Program-made: the position numbers and the translations under genes
Shown here: positions 24,308-32,896 of the stretch, piece by piece
Numbering within the stretch: the first letter of the stretch is position 1
How the letters are laid out: every line of letters begins with the position of its first letter
The notes under the pieces: model-generated
What the model was told of the DNA's origin: nothing
Seen by the model: only the letters and a program-made list of their open reading frames with translations
Database searches by the model: none
Source of the DNA: RFPW01 sp040401595
Lineage (GTDB): Bacteria > Pseudomonadota > Gammaproteobacteria > Burkholderiales > Burkholderiaceae_E
Length of the DNA stretch: 64,000 bases
Direction of reading: 5' to 3'
NCBI GenBank assembly: GCA_040401595.1
Contig: JBBAOE010000004.1
Coordinates: 1 to 64,000, forward strand

Positions 24308-26098
24308 TCAAGGGGAACGCGCAAGATCGGGGGCGATTCGTTCGCGCCCGGCGTCAAATCCCCGCGGGATTGCGGCCAGTAACTGCTGGGTGTAGGGATG
24401 CTGCGGGTTGGCGTAGAGTGCCTGCGCCGAGCCCTGTTCCACGATTTCGCCAGCCCGCATGACGAGAATGTCGTCCGCCATGTGCTGCACAACCGCCAGG
24501 TCATGGCTGATGAAGACATACGTCAGACCGAAGGCTTGCTGCAGATCGACCAGAAGATTCAGGACTGTGGCCTGAACACTGACGTCCAGGGCACTGACGC
24601 ACTCATCACAGACGAGGATCTCCGGCTGCATCGTCAGGCAGCGCGCAATCGCGATGCGCTGGCGCTGACCGCCAGAAAATTCATGGGGGTACTTGCCAAA
24701 CGCCTGCGCGCTCAGGCCGACCCGTTCGAGCCACTGCAGTGCGAGCGCCTCGCGCTCCGCATCGCTGCCCCCGATCTGGTGGATGCGCAGCGGCTCCATC
24801 AAGATCTGGCCCACCGTAAAGCGCGGGTTCAGGCTCGCATACGGGTTCTGAAAGACAATCTGGATCCGCCGTCGAAACGGCTTCAATCCCCGCGCCGACA
24901 AAGCCGTCAGGTCCTGGCCTGCGAAGCGGATCTGACCGGCGCTCTGGGGCACGAGGCGTGTGAGCATGAGTCCGAGCGTTGTCTTGCCCGAGCCCGACTC
25001 CCCGACCACGCCGAGCGTGCGGCCCCGATTCAGGGTGAAGCTGGCATCCTGGACCGCGTCCACGCGGGTGCGCCGAAACAAGCCCGCCTTCAGGACGTAC
25101 TCTTTGCGTAAACCCGTGACCTGGAGCAGCGGATCGGACAGGGGCGCGGTCACAGCGGGCACTGTGCCCCCCTGCCCCTCCAGATTCGGGCTGCGCGTTG
25201 CCTGCGGGTTCGACTGCAGGTTCGGCAGGTTCGACTGCCCGTCCAGCAGGTCCTCGATGGTCGGCAATCGCTGACGGCCCTGCCCCTCGTGTTGGGTCTG
25301 AGTGCCAAGACCAGGCCGGCAGGCGAGCAGCGCGCGGGTATAGGGATCCTGCGGTGACTTGAAAATCGCCTGCGCCGAACCCTGCTCGCGAACCACACCC
25401 TGGCGCATGACCACGACCTGGTGCGCGAGTTCCCCCACCAGATTGAGGTCATGACTGATGAAGAGCATGCTCATGCGCCGCGTCTGCTGCAGCCTGACCA
25501 GCAAATCGATGATCTGGCGTTGCACGGTCACATCCAGCGCAGTCGTGGGTTCGTCAGCAATCAAGAGCCGCGGCTCACACGCAATCGCCAGCGCAATCAT
25601 CGCCCGCTGCTGCTGGCCACCCGAGAGCTGGTGCGCATAGGCCCTGGCGCGCGCACGCGGGTCCGGTAGTCCGACCTCATCCATCAGTTCCAGCACGCGT
25701 GCCTGTGCCTGACGCATGCTCAGCCCAGCATGGATTCGCAGCACCTCGGCGATTTGCGCCCCCACCGTCTGCACCGGGTTGAGCGAACTCATCGGGTCCT
25801 GAAAGACCATCGAGATTTCCTTGCCGCGCACGCGCCGCATCGCGTCACCGTGAAGACTCAGCAGGTTCTGCCCGCCCCAACGCACTTCGCTGTCGGCATG
25901 AATGCGCGCGTTGTCCGGCAACAACTGCAACAAGCTCATGGCGCTGACGCTCTTGCCGCTGCCCGACTCCCCGACCAGCGCCACCGTCTGCTCATCAGGA
26001 ATCGAAAAACTGATCCCACGCACCGCCTCCTGAACGCCCGCCGACCCCATATCGAAGGCGATCTGCAGGTTGTGAACCGAGAGGTATTCGTTATTCAA
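24308..26098 (-). CDS. Peptide ABC transporter ATPase with two fused nucleotide-binding domains
   Basis: A 596-residue double ATPase of the YejF/GsiA type that powers peptide uptake. First NBD: GESGSGKSVS Walker A near residue 40, LSGGQQQR signature, LLIADEPTTALD Walker B. Second NBD: GESGSGKTTLG, FSGGQRQRIAIAR, LVCDECVSALD. In the second Walker B the usual DEP is DEC. The interdomain linker (around residues 265-310) contains imperfect 12-mer repeats (Gln-Ser-Asn-Leu-Pro-Asn type). It is 14 bp downstream of a permease gene and the last of the permease-permease-ATPase set. Confidence 0.92.
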   Translation of the reverse strand: MNNEYLSVHNLQIAFDMGSAGVQEAVRGISFSIPDEQTVALVGESGSGKSVSAMSLLQLLPDNARIHADSEVRWGGQNLLSLHGDAMRRVRGKEISMVFQDPMSSLNPVQTVGAQIAEVLRIHAGLSMRQAQARVLELMDEVGLPDPRARARAYAHQLSGGQQQRAMIALAIACEPRLLIADEPTTALDVTVQRQIIDLLVRLQQTRRMSMLFISHDLNLVGELAHQVVVMRQGVVREQGSAQAIFKSPQDPYTRALLACRPGLGTQTQHEGQGRQRLPTIEDLLDGQSNLPNLQSNPQATRSPNLEGQGGTVPAVTAPLSDPLLQVTGLRKEYVLKAGLFRRTRVDAVQDASFTLNRGRTLGVVGESGSGKTTLGLMLTRLVPQSAGQIRFAGQDLTALSARGLKPFRRRIQIVFQNPYASLNPRFTVGQILMEPLRIHQIGGSDAEREALALQWLERVGLSAQAFGKYPHEFSGGQRQRIAIARCLTMQPEILVCDECVSALDVSVQATVLNLLVDLQQAFGLTYVFISHDLAVVQHMADDILVMRAGEIVEQGSAQALYANPQHPYTQQLLAAIPRGFDAGRERIAPDLARSP

Positions 26099-26112
26099 AA
26101 CAGTTCCTGGAA

Positions 26113-27150
26113 CTAACGCAGCTTGGGGTCGAGCGCGTCACGCAGCGCATCGGTCAGGAGCGCAAAGGCGGTGACAAAGCAAGCCATGAATCCGGTCGCG
26201 GCTACCAGTTGCCACCACTTACCCAGCACGAGTTCAGTCTGGGCCTCCGACAGCATCGTCCCCCAGCTGACCATATCCATCGAGACGCCGAGCCCGAGAA
26301 AAGACAGGATCACTTCGGCCTTGATGAAGCTCACGGCATGCAGGCTCAGTTGCACCAGCACCACGTGACTGACATTGGGCAGAATGTGGCCAAACATCCG
26401 CGCGACGTGGCTCACGCCGATCGCCTCGGCAGCCCGCACGTATTCGCGGCCCCGGTGCTTCATGTATTCGGCCCGAACGAGCCGATAGATGCCCGTCCAG
26501 CCGACCACGCTCAGAATGATCACGACGGGGGCGATGCCGTTGCTAAAGAGCTTCGCCATCGGCCCCGACTTGAACACTGCCGCGAGTGCAAAGATCAGCA
26601 GCACATAGGGCACCGAGTTGAAAACGTTGTAGAGCCACTCGAGCACGTCGTCGATCACGCCACCAAAATACCCGGCGAGTGCCCCCAGCAGCGTTCCGAT
26701 CAGGGTCGCCATCAACGCGGCAGCGACCCCCACGGTGATCGAGACTTGCGCCCCCTTGATCGCCTTGGCCAACACATCGCGACCGATGCGATCAGCGCCG
26801 AAGAGGCGCGTGGTCGATTTTTCGATCGCCACCTCGCCGACCTGGGCGGCCGCCTTGGCCCATGCCTCGTAGCGCGACGCGAGCGGATCGACATCGCTGA
26901 TCTCGAGCAGCGGCGCGCCCTCGGACTGCGTCTGCACATCGACCGCGTCGGTGCTTGGGCCGACCCAATGGGGCGGCGCAAACGGCGTTGCAACTTCGCG
27001 CTGCCAGTCCGAGGCGATCAGGCCCAGCTGCGCCAGTGCCACCAGCCCCAGAAACCCAGCCACCACGGCCATCGACACCATGCCCACCCGATCCTCGCGC
27101 AATTTGCGCCAGGCCATGACCCACAGACCAGGCGATCGTGAGGCGTTCAT
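26113..27150 (-). CDS. Peptide ABC transporter permease (YejE/DppC-like)
   Basis: Inner-membrane permease of 345 residues. An N-terminal helix is followed by a periplasmic segment of about 100 residues, then FGADRIGRDVLAKAIKGAQVS and the EAA loop EYVRAAEAIGVSHVARMFGHILPN, which contacts the ATPase; it ends DALRDALDPKLR, as in DppC/OppC proteins. Start overlaps the stop of the upstream permease by 4 bp (27147-27150). The long periplasmic loop matches YejE-like permeases. Confidence 0.92.
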   Translation of the reverse strand: MNASRSPGLWVMAWRKLREDRVGMVSMAVVAGFLGLVALAQLGLIASDWQREVATPFAPPHWVGPSTDAVDVQTQSEGAPLLEISDVDPLASRYEAWAKAAAQVGEVAIEKSTTRLFGADRIGRDVLAKAIKGAQVSITVGVAAALMATLIGTLLGALAGYFGGVIDDVLEWLYNVFNSVPYVLLIFALAAVFKSGPMAKLFSNGIAPVVIILSVVGWTGIYRLVRAEYMKHRGREYVRAAEAIGVSHVARMFGHILPNVSHVVLVQLSLHAVSFIKAEVILSFLGLGVSMDMVSWGTMLSEAQTELVLGKWWQLVAATGFMACFVTAFALLTDALRDALDPKLR

Positions 27151-28085
27151 TTGAGCACCACCCGCGGGTCGACAAGTTTGTAGAGCAGGTCGGTGAGCAG
27201 GTTGATCGCCATCGTTAACACCGCGAGATAGACCGTCACCGCCTCGATGACGGGATAGTCGCTGCGGTTGACCGCGGTATAGACCTCGCGGCCCAGACCC
27301 GGGATCGAGAAGAAGACTTCAATCAAGAAGGAACCGATGAACACGCCCGGCAGATTGGTCGCGACATTGGTCAGAATCGGAATCAGCGCATTGCGCAGCA
27401 CGTGTACAAACAGAATCCGGTTCTCGTCCACGCCCTTGGCCCGGGCCGTTCGCACATAGTCCTGGTTGATCTCATCCAGAAAAAAGCTGCGATAGAGCCG
27501 GGTAAACGGTCCAAGGCTGACCAACACCGCCAGGAATACGGGCAAGGGGGCGAATTTCATCAGGTTGGTCGCGAGACTCGACGACCAACCCTGTACCGGA
27601 AACCATCCCAGTTGGAACGCGAAGAGGTATTGCCCAAGGATCACGTAGACAAGAAAACTGATCGACATCGCGATCGTGCATATGATCATCACGATCCGGT
27701 CGGTCAAACTGCCCCGCACATAGGCCACCGCCATGCCCGCCACGATCCCCAGGGCGACCTCGAGCAGCAGAATCGGAATCATCACCGTCAGCGTGGCCGG
27801 GAGACGCGACTGAAAAATATTGAGGACCGGTTCGCGCGTCGCCCAGCTGCTGCCCCAGTCAAATGTCACCACCTTGGTGACGAACATCCAGAGCTGGACA
27901 CCAACGGGCTCATTGAGACCCAATTCGGTACGGATCGATTCAATCTGCTCGGGCGTTGCCTGCAAACCGCCGAGAATCTCGGCCGGATCACCGCCGAAAT
28001 ATTTAAAAAGAAAGAAAACCAGCAAAACGACTCCGATCAGCGTCGGAATCATTTGCAAAATTCTTCTCAGAAAATAACTCAACAT
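27147..28085 (-). CDS. Peptide ABC transporter permease (YejB/DppB-like)
   Basis: Permease of 312 residues starting MLSYFLRRILQMIPTLIGVV, the conserved first helix of DppB/OppB proteins. It has GLNEPVGVQLWMF, the EAA loop INQDYVRTARAKGVDENRILFVHVLRNALIP-type segment and the end LYKLVDPRVVLK. First gene of the minus-strand transporter set. The binding-protein gene diverges about 110 bp away, so the shared region must hold both promoters. Confidence 0.93.
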   Translation of the reverse strand: MLSYFLRRILQMIPTLIGVVLLVFFLFKYFGGDPAEILGGLQATPEQIESIRTELGLNEPVGVQLWMFVTKVVTFDWGSSWATREPVLNIFQSRLPATLTVMIPILLLEVALGIVAGMAVAYVRGSLTDRIVMIICTIAMSISFLVYVILGQYLFAFQLGWFPVQGWSSSLATNLMKFAPLPVFLAVLVSLGPFTRLYRSFFLDEINQDYVRTARAKGVDENRILFVHVLRNALIPILTNVATNLPGVFIGSFLIEVFFSIPGLGREVYTAVNRSDYPVIEAVTVYLAVLTMAINLLTDLLYKLVDPRVVLK

Positions 28086-28195
28086 GTCCAGTCCAAACCG
28101 AAATTGACCAGCACTTCGCGGTCGGGCATGATCAAAAGCATGCTAAAGAATCGACTTTGATCGTGACAACATTAATCAACAAATTCCGCGATGTG

Positions 28196-30109
28196 ATGGC
28201 ACCCAGAGCACCTGCCCGCCATGCTGGACGGTCGGCTGCCGAACCGGCTGCCGGAGTCCGCTCGGTCGGGCCCGGGCTCCACTCGATCATACCGTTATAC
28301 AAACTCGGGCTCGCCATTGCGATGCTCAGCTTTGTTTTCATGGCGCTCACCGCAAACCGAGCCCAGGCGGCAGTCCCAGCGGCCGGGTCCGAGAAAGTCT
28401 TGCGCTATGCATTTCCAATCGCCGAAACCGGATTTGACCCTGCCCAATTGAGTGACCTCTATTCCCGGATTTTGACCGCCAACATTTTCGATTCGCTCTA
28501 CACCTACGATTATCTGGCAAGGCCTGCAAAAATCAAGCCAAACCTGGCTCAAGCCCTGCCTGAGATTTCCGACGACTTTAAAACCTATACGGTTCGGTTG
28601 CGTCAAGGCATCCACTTTGCAGACGATGCGGCGTTTGGTGGCAAGAAGCGGGAATTGACCGCGCACGATGTGGTCTATACCTATAAGCGCATCTTTGACC
28701 CTAAAACAAAAAGTCCGTCCTTGAGCAGCCTGAAGGAAGAGAAGATTCTCGGGCTCGATGAATTGCGCACGAAATCGCAAGCAAGCGGCAAATTCGACTA
28801 CGACACCGAGATCCCAGGCCTGCGGGCGATTGATCGCTACACGGTGCAGTTTCATCTGGGCGAAGCTCGGCCCCGGTTTGTCTCGAACCTGCTGGCCGAC
28901 CCCGGTATTTACGGCATCGTTGCGCGCGAAGTGGTGGAGGCCTATGGCGACCGCATCATGGAGCACCCGGTGGGTACGGGCGCATTCCAGCTGGGCGAAT
29001 GGCGACGCTCGTCCAAGATCAGCCTGACCCGCAATCCGAATTTTCGCGAACAGTTCTACGAGGCCGAGCCGCCAGCCGATGATGCGCGGGCCCAGGCGAT
29101 CGCGACCGCCATGAAAGGCAAGAAGCTTCCGATGATCGACCGCGTCGATGTGTCCATCGTCGAGGAAGAACAACCACGCTGGCTCGCGTTTCTCAACAAA
29201 GAGCACGACCTGCTTGAGCGCCTGCCCAACAGCTTTGTGAATCAGGCGATCCCGCGCAATCAGCTGGCACCGAACCTGGCCAAAGCGGGCATCCAGATGG
29301 TGCGGGTCCCGTCCTCGGATGTGACCTTCATGTATTTCGCCATGGAACACCCGGTCGTGGGCGGTTACACGGCCGACAAAGTGGCCCTGCGCCGTGCCAT
29401 TGCGCTCGCCTATAACTCGGACGAAGAAGTCCGTCTGCCGCGCCGGGGCCAGGCCATCATCGCCCATGGACCGGTGATGCCGCTCACGATCGGCTATGAC
29501 CCGGAGCTGCGATCGGAGATGGGGCAGTTCAACCGCGCCCGCGCGGTCGCTTTACTCGATCTCTTTGGTTACACCGACAAGAACGGCGACGGCTGGCGAG
29601 ATCTACCCGATGGCAAGCCCCTGATTCTGGAATTCTCGACGATCCCGGGCGGTGCCCAGAAAGAGCTCGATGAGATTTTCAAGAAGAACATGGACGCGAT
29701 CCAGATCAAGCTCGAATTCAAGCAGGGTAAGTGGCCCGAACATCTCAAGGCTTCACGCGCTGGCAAGCTCATGATGTGGGGCTTGGGCCTGAGCGCCGCC
29801 GGTACTGACGGGGCCAGCGTCCTGTCACTGGGCTATTCGGAATCCAAAGGTCAGCAGAACCATGCCCGGTTCGATAACAAGCGCTACGATGCGCTCTTTC
29901 GCCAGATCAGCGCGATGCCCGATGGCCCCGAGCGCCTGGCGCTGATGCGCGAAGCGATCAAACTCCTGGTGGCGTACATGCCTTACAAATTTCGCACCCA
30001 CCGTATCCTCACTGACCTCAGCCACCCCTGGGTACAGGGATACCAGCGCCATCCGTTCATGCGCGACTTCTGGAAATTCGTCGATATCGACCCACATGCC
30101 CAGCCCTGA
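28196..30109 (+). CDS. Extracellular solute-binding protein, family 5 (peptide ABC, YejA/DppA-like)
   Basis: Periplasmic peptide-binding protein of over 600 residues. Family segments: LRYAFPIAETGFDPAQLSDLYSRIL, LAQALPEISDDFKTYTVRLRQGIHF, DVVYTYKRIFDP and VALRRAIALAYN. The start is uncertain: TTG 28157, ATG 28196 or ATG 28322 all precede the signal-like stretch ending ANRAQA; I choose 28196 because it retains basic residues ahead of the hydrophobic core, giving an unusually long n-region. The gene diverges from the permease-permease-ATPase set, its probable partners. The size is closer to YejA-type than to OppA-type proteins. Confidence 0.9.
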   Translation: MAPRAPARHAGRSAAEPAAGVRSVGPGLHSIIPLYKLGLAIAMLSFVFMALTANRAQAAVPAAGSEKVLRYAFPIAETGFDPAQLSDLYSRILTANIFDSLYTYDYLARPAKIKPNLAQALPEISDDFKTYTVRLRQGIHFADDAAFGGKKRELTAHDVVYTYKRIFDPKTKSPSLSSLKEEKILGLDELRTKSQASGKFDYDTEIPGLRAIDRYTVQFHLGEARPRFVSNLLADPGIYGIVAREVVEAYGDRIMEHPVGTGAFQLGEWRRSSKISLTRNPNFREQFYEAEPPADDARAQAIATAMKGKKLPMIDRVDVSIVEEEQPRWLAFLNKEHDLLERLPNSFVNQAIPRNQLAPNLAKAGIQMVRVPSSDVTFMYFAMEHPVVGGYTADKVALRRAIALAYNSDEEVRLPRRGQAIIAHGPVMPLTIGYDPELRSEMGQFNRARAVALLDLFGYTDKNGDGWRDLPDGKPLILEFSTIPGGAQKELDEIFKKNMDAIQIKLEFKQGKWPEHLKASRAGKLMMWGLGLSAAGTDGASVLSLGYSESKGQQNHARFDNKRYDALFRQISAMPDGPERLALMREAIKLLVAYMPYKFRTHRILTDLSHPWVQGYQRHPFMRDFWKFVDIDPHAQP

Positions 30110-30123
30110 CTGCTTGATCCGAG

Positions 30124-30187
30124 GATCGATTGATCCATTGATCCATTGATCCATTGATCCCTCGATCCCTCGATCCCTCGATCCGTT
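30124..30187 (+). repeat. Octanucleotide tandem repeat (8 x 8 bp)
   Basis: Eight head-to-tail 8-bp units beginning GATC: one GATCGATT, three GATCCATT, three GATCCCTC and one GATCCGTT. Non-coding, between two binding-protein genes and ending 42 bp before the oppA start. The units change in blocks, as expected if internal copies have expanded by slippage. Confidence 0.95.
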
Positions 30188-30229
30188 CACCGTCTGACAC
30201 CCGATCCGCACTCCGTTCTGAATCTGCTC

Positions 30230-31879
30230 ATGACCACTTCCGACCGCAAGACCAGGCGCTCGACTGCTCGACACGCCGGTCTGACCCTCGGCCTCGCCTA
30301 CTGCCTGGCCATGATGGCGCCGCTCGCAAGCCTGGCCGCCGTGATCCCACCCGGTGTGGCGCTGCACCCGACGCAGACGATCACCCGCAACAATGGCTCC
30401 GAGCCCGAATCGCTCGATCCCGCGTTGATCGAATCCGTGGGTGCGGCCAACATCGTGCGCGATCTGTTCGAGTCGCTTACGGCGACCGATGCGCGCGGCA
30501 AGATTGTCCCCGGCGTTGCCGAACGTTGGTCGCAATCGGACCCGCTGACCTGGGTCTTCAAGCTACGCGCCAACGCCAAGTGGTCCAACGGAGATCCCGT
30601 CACGGCCCAGGATTTTGTGTTCGGGATTCGACGCCTGCTCGATCCGAAAACCGCATCCAAATACGCCCATACCTTTGGCGACTTCTTCGCCAACGGCAAG
30701 GACGTCGCCAACGGCAAAAAGCTGCTGAGCGATCTCGGCGTCAAAGCCATCGACAAGACCACGTTGGAGATCCGCACCGAAACGCCGGTGGCGTTCCTGC
30801 CCGGCCTCGTCGCCAACCCCAACCTGGCGCCGATCCACCAGAAAGCGCTCGAAACGAACGGCAAGGACTGGACTAAGCCAGGCAACCTGGTGGGCAACGG
30901 TGCCTTTGTACTCAAGCAGTGGCAGGTCAACAGCAAGGTCGTGCTCGAGAAAAACCCGCAGTACTGGGAGGCGGCTCAGGTACCCCTCACGCAGGTGACC
31001 TACCTGCCGGTCGAGGACGGTAACGCCGACGTCAAACTCTTCGAGACCGGGGAGAACGACTGGGTGTACCAGTTACCGCCGGGCTCATTCGAGAAGACCT
31101 TGCAGAAGTACCCGACCGAGACGCGTAACGCCCCCATGCTGGGCTTGCGCTACTACTCGTTTCAGACCCAGAGCGTGTTTTTCCGGGATGTGCGCGTGCG
31201 CAAAGCGCTCTCGATGGTGATCGACCGTGACCTACTCGCGCAGCGCGTCACCGCAGACGGGCAGACGCCCGCCTACGGACTCATGGTCAAGGGCCTCGAA
31301 GGCGCCGAGATGGCTGCGTACGATTGGGCGCAGTGGCCGATGGCCAGACGCGTGTCCGAGGCCAAAGCGCTCCTGCAAGAAGCCGGCGTCAAGGCCGGCG
31401 CCAAGTTCACCTTCATCTACAACACGAGCGACTATCACAAGAAGATGGCGATCTTCGCGGCCTCGGAGTGGAAGACCAAACTCGGCCTGCAAGTCGAGCT
31501 CGAAGCAATGGAATTCAAGGTCCTGCTCAAACGGCGTCATGACGGCAATTTCGAGATGGCCCGCAACGGCTGGATCGCGGACTATAACGATGCCACCACC
31601 TTCCTCGCCCTGGTGAAATGTGATTCAGATCAGAATAATAATTTCAACTGTAATCGAGAGGCCGAACAGCTGATCCAGCAGGGCTCCCAGCAAACCGATC
31701 CTGCCAAGCGCAGCGCACTCTTCACCAAAGCCACCGAACTGGTGATGGCCGACTATCCGATCATCCCCTTGCTGCAGTACTCGCTGCCACGCCTGGTCAA
31801 GAGCTATGTCGGGGGCTACTCGACCGAGAATGTCATGGACCGTTTTCGCAGCAAAGACCTCTATATCCTGAAGCACTGA
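30230..31879 (+). CDS. oppA: Oligopeptide-binding protein OppA-like
   Basis: Periplasmic family 5 solute-binding protein of 549 residues, first gene of a complete oligopeptide ABC operon. A Tat-less Sec signal with basic start (TTSDRKTRRS) and hydrophobic core ends ASLA. OppA-type features: NNGSEPESLDPALIESVGAANIVRDLFESL, WVFKLRANAKWSNGDPVTAQDFVFGIRRLLDP, and PGNLVGNGAFVLKQW. Followed 86 bp later by oppB. The separate repeat array lies upstream of the start. Confidence 0.93.
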   Translation: MTTSDRKTRRSTARHAGLTLGLAYCLAMMAPLASLAAVIPPGVALHPTQTITRNNGSEPESLDPALIESVGAANIVRDLFESLTATDARGKIVPGVAERWSQSDPLTWVFKLRANAKWSNGDPVTAQDFVFGIRRLLDPKTASKYAHTFGDFFANGKDVANGKKLLSDLGVKAIDKTTLEIRTETPVAFLPGLVANPNLAPIHQKALETNGKDWTKPGNLVGNGAFVLKQWQVNSKVVLEKNPQYWEAAQVPLTQVTYLPVEDGNADVKLFETGENDWVYQLPPGSFEKTLQKYPTETRNAPMLGLRYYSFQTQSVFFRDVRVRKALSMVIDRDLLAQRVTADGQTPAYGLMVKGLEGAEMAAYDWAQWPMARRVSEAKALLQEAGVKAGAKFTFIYNTSDYHKKMAIFAASEWKTKLGLQVELEAMEFKVLLKRRHDGNFEMARNGWIADYNDATTFLALVKCDSDQNNNFNCNREAEQLIQQGSQQTDPAKRSALFTKATELVMADYPIIPLLQYSLPRLVKSYVGGYSTENVMDRFRSKDLYILKH

Positions 31880-31882
31880 GCG

Positions 31883-31942
31883 TGGCGCAGAGCTTGCATC
31901 TGCGACCGCTGGCTTGGCTCATACAAGGCCGGTGCTGCGCCA
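31883..31942 (+). promoter_or_regulatory. Possible intercistronic stem-loop after oppA
   Basis: TGGCGCAG (31883-31890) and CTGCGCCA (31935-31942) form a perfect 8-bp inverted repeat closing a 44-nt loop that itself can fold. It follows the oppA stop directly. In many binding-protein operons such a structure protects or limits transcripts so that the binding protein exceeds the permeases. Function here is inferred. Confidence 0.35.
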
Positions 31943-31965
31943 GCGCCTGAAACCGTTCAACCTCC

Positions 31966-32886
31966 ATGCTGGCCTACACCCTTCGCCGCCTGCTCGCGAT
32001 CATCCCGACCCTGCTGGTCGTGATTGCTGTCGTCTACGTCTTGTTGTTCTCCGCGCCGGGAGGGCCCTTTGACAGCGAGAAAGCGGTGTCCGCGGCCGTG
32101 CTGGCCAACCTGCAAGCCAAATACCGGCTCGATCTTCCCGTCTGGCAGCAGTATCTGAACTACTTGGGCAATCTGCTGCACGGCGACCTGGGGGCTTCGT
32201 TTCGCTACGCCGACTGGTCGGTCAACGATCTCGTTGCCGACGCGCTGCCGATCTCACTGACGATTGGCGGTACCGCCATCGCTCTTTCACTCGTGATCGG
32301 CGTCGCCCTGGGCAGTATCGCCGCGCTGCGCCAGAACTCGTGGATCGATGTAAGCGTCATGCTGCTGGGTAATCTGGGGAGCGTGTTCCCGTCCTTTGTC
32401 ATTGCGCCCGTGCTGGTGCTGATCTTTTCGCTCTGGCTGCGCTGGTTGCCCTCGGGCGGGTGGAACAACTTCGAGCTGCGCTTCATGGTGTTGCCGATCG
32501 CCCTGCTCACCTTCATCAACGTAGCGACGCTCGGACGGGTCATGCGCGGCAGTCTGGTCGAGGTCTTGCACAGCAACTTCATTCGCACGGCGCGGGCCAA
32601 GGGTTTGCCACTGCGCATCATCGTGTTGCGCCACGCCCTCAAGCCCGCACTGCTGCCGGTGGTCTCTGTGCTCGGACCGCTGGCGATTTCATCGATCACC
32701 GCAGCCCTGGTGACCGAAACCGTGTTCTCGCTGCCCGGTATCGGTCGCCTGGTCGTCAATGGGGCGGCGAACCGGGACTACACCTTGATCCTCGGCCTGG
32801 TGGTGCTGATCACGCTCGTGGTGGTGGCGCTCAATCTCATGGTCGATCTGCTCTACGCTGTGCTGGATCCGCGGATCCGCTATTGA
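31966..32886 (+). CDS. oppB: Oligopeptide ABC transporter permease OppB
   Basis: Inner-membrane permease of 306 residues starting MLAYTLRRLLAIIPTLLVVI. It has the FDSEKAVSAAVLANLQAKYRLD-like periplasmic segment of OppB, the EAA loop NFIRTARAKGLPLRIIVLRHALKPALLPVV, ETVFSLPGIGRLVVNGAANRDYT and the C-terminal YAVLDPRIRY. Second gene of the oppABCDF operon, directly followed by oppC. Confidence 0.94.
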   Translation: MLAYTLRRLLAIIPTLLVVIAVVYVLLFSAPGGPFDSEKAVSAAVLANLQAKYRLDLPVWQQYLNYLGNLLHGDLGASFRYADWSVNDLVADALPISLTIGGTAIALSLVIGVALGSIAALRQNSWIDVSVMLLGNLGSVFPSFVIAPVLVLIFSLWLRWLPSGGWNNFELRFMVLPIALLTFINVATLGRVMRGSLVEVLHSNFIRTARAKGLPLRIIVLRHALKPALLPVVSVLGPLAISSITAALVTETVFSLPGIGRLVVNGAANRDYTLILGLVVLITLVVVALNLMVDLLYAVLDPRIRY

Positions 32887-32896
32887 ACCCGCGCTG

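Noticed and set aside
28295..29467. 390-codon minus-strand frame opposite the binding-protein gene
   Set aside because: Antisense shadow; the plus strand codes a clear family 5 binding protein.
30124..30187. CRISPR-like array
   Set aside because: Units are 8 bp with no spacers; it is a simple tandem repeat.
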